Assembly (NCBI GenBank): GCA_964013895.1
Contig: CAXGYF010000001.1
Span: forward strand, 124,001-188,000
DNA: 64,000 nucleotides
Origin: MedAcidi-G1 sp002713545
GTDB taxonomy: Bacteria > Actinomycetota > Acidimicrobiia > Acidimicrobiales > MedAcidi-G1
Reading direction: 5' to 3'
The notes below the pieces were generated by a model. That model was not told where the DNA came from. It saw only the letters and a list, made by a program, of their open reading frames with translations, and did no database searches. Both the position numbers and the translations under genes were made by a program. Shown in pieces: positions 63,377-64,000 of this stretch; the stretch's first letter is position 1, and each line of letters opens with the position of its first letter.

Positions 63377-64000
63377 ATGAAAAAACCCAGCATGAGACCA
63401 CATCACGCAATTATTGGACTCGGTGTTTTAATTGCTCTTTTCACAGCACTTTCTGGAGTGGCGGCATCAATTTTCAAATTTCATGATGACTCTCCGATAA
63501 CCAGAGAGGTTTTTGAAAACATACCGGGGTCAATAAAATTTACTTTCTATTTGGTTACCTCCCTGATGCTTGTTTACGGATCTGTTCTTTTTGCTAACCG
63601 CGTTAAAAACTGGGAAAGAGGAACGCCAGATAACCGTTCAACTAACAGAAAAAATGCTAAGGCTCGTTTTTCGGATTTCAGAGCCGGCGTTTACATGCAG
63701 ACCCTAGTGCGCGAACCGGCTGCCGGCATAATGCACTCCTTGATGTACTTCCCTTTTTTAATTCTTCTCGCGGTCACAACAACCCTTGAAATAAACCATC
63801 AACTTCCAGAAAGCTTAAAATTTTTACACGGAGATGTATACCGTGCCTACACAGCAGTTGGCGATATCGCGGGAGCACTTTTCCTCATTGGTGTTGTTTG
63901 GGCTTTGGCCAGAAGATACGGACCGAAACGATTTAGACCATACAGAATACGAATCAAATCAAAACCTGAACATGCGGTCGTGCTATTGATATTTTTATCC
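63377..64000 (+). CDS. N-terminal membrane domain of an Fe-S oxidoreductase, cut off at the right edge
   Basis: The frame stays open from ATG 63377 to the end of the window (208 residues). It has TM helices at about 9-28, 55-72, 116-140 and 160-185. His in the EPAAGIMHSLMYFPFLIL segment and in TTTLEINHQLPES suggest a NarI-like di-haem b domain, as in actinobacterial (Fe-S)-binding proteins whose C-terminus holds ferredoxin and CCG domains. That part is outside the window, so the family call is moderate. The ATG has no strong ribosome site. Confidence 0.7.
   Translation, partial: MKKPSMRPHHAIIGLGVLIALFTALSGVAASIFKFHDDSPITREVFENIPGSIKFTFYLVTSLMLVYGSVLFANRVKNWERGTPDNRSTNRKNAKARFSDFRAGVYMQTLVREPAAGIMHSLMYFPFLILLAVTTTLEINHQLPESLKFLHGDVYRAYTAVGDIAGALFLIGVVWALARRYGPKRFRPYRIRIKSKPEHAVVLLIFLS

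Noticed and set aside
1..64000. CRISPR arrays, insertion sequences, prophage or toxin-antitoxin genes
   Set aside because: No regularly spaced repeats, transposase, integrase or phage gene was recognised on either strand.

Overview
The window looks like a chromosomal segment of a low-GC actinobacterium (Actinomycetota). The evidence is a WhiB-family regulator with an AT-hook, a GlnR-type orphan response regulator, a dnaK-grpE-dnaJ-hspR heat-shock operon, a caa3-type cytochrome oxidase cluster, oligoribonuclease, and a FadA5-like thiolase beside paired acyl-CoA dehydrogenases. AT-rich codon use and compact spacing suggest a streamlined aquatic lineage, perhaps Acidimicrobiia; that placement is inference. 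No phage, transposon, plasmid gene or CRISPR array was seen. Both edges cut through genes (a HAD-IB phosphatase at the left, an Fe-S oxidoreductase membrane domain at the right).

Layout. 1-1.7 kb: HAD phosphatase, a selenocysteine tRNA (UCA) and an RpoD-family sigma factor. 1.8-7.8 kb: nitrogen block with glutamine-dependent NAD synthetase, a nitrilase, a type II glutamine synthetase, and divergently a type I glutamine synthetase plus GlnR-like regulator. 7.8-22.7 kb: mixed short transcription units (RidA, a compact 2Fe-2S/molybdenum-hydroxylase-like fusion, lipoproteins, ErpA/IscA, an acyltransferase with an inserted ankyrin domain, GFA protein, 2OG-Fe(II) oxygenase, aldehyde dehydrogenase, YeiH-type exporter, tRNA-Lys, dUTPase, oligoribonuclease, MBL-fold hydrolase). 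22.7-25.8 kb: a whiB7-like gene behind a leader with a 56-residue upstream ORF, an antiterminator and an intrinsic terminator, then a TlpA/CcdA/poly-gamma-glutamate-hydrolase operon. 25.8-28.5 kb: pdxH, a two-gene fluoride exporter, serS. 28.5-37.6 kb: cytochrome oxidase operon ctaC-D-E-F plus ctaG-like gene, preceded by a second oxidase-like set whose subunit I has lost its haem ligands, and ctaB. 38.7-39.0 kb: tRNA-Glu, -Asp, -Phe. 39-43.5 kb: acyl-CoA dehydrogenase pair, SDR and FadA5-like thiolase. 43.5-58.3 kb: tyrosine phosphatase, HAD, malic enzyme, pyrE, and a nearly uninterrupted purine operon read leftwards (purA-D-E-B-C-S-Q-L-F-M). 58.5-62.3 kb: hspR, dnaJ, grpE, dnaK. 62.5-64 kb: gpmA and the partial Fe-S oxidoreductase.

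The most interesting signal is the whiB7 leader (about 22.79-23.15 kb). The last codons of a 56-residue ORF can pair with the 5' half of a strong intrinsic terminator stem, which is what translation-dependent attenuation of an antibiotic-response regulator requires. Other points of note are a catalytically dead cytochrome oxidase subunit I paralogue in its own gene set, a tRNA-Sec with no selenoprotein in view, and two conserved genes (a Zn-ribbon protein and the second crcB) that can only start at ATT/ATC codons despite good ribosome binding sites.
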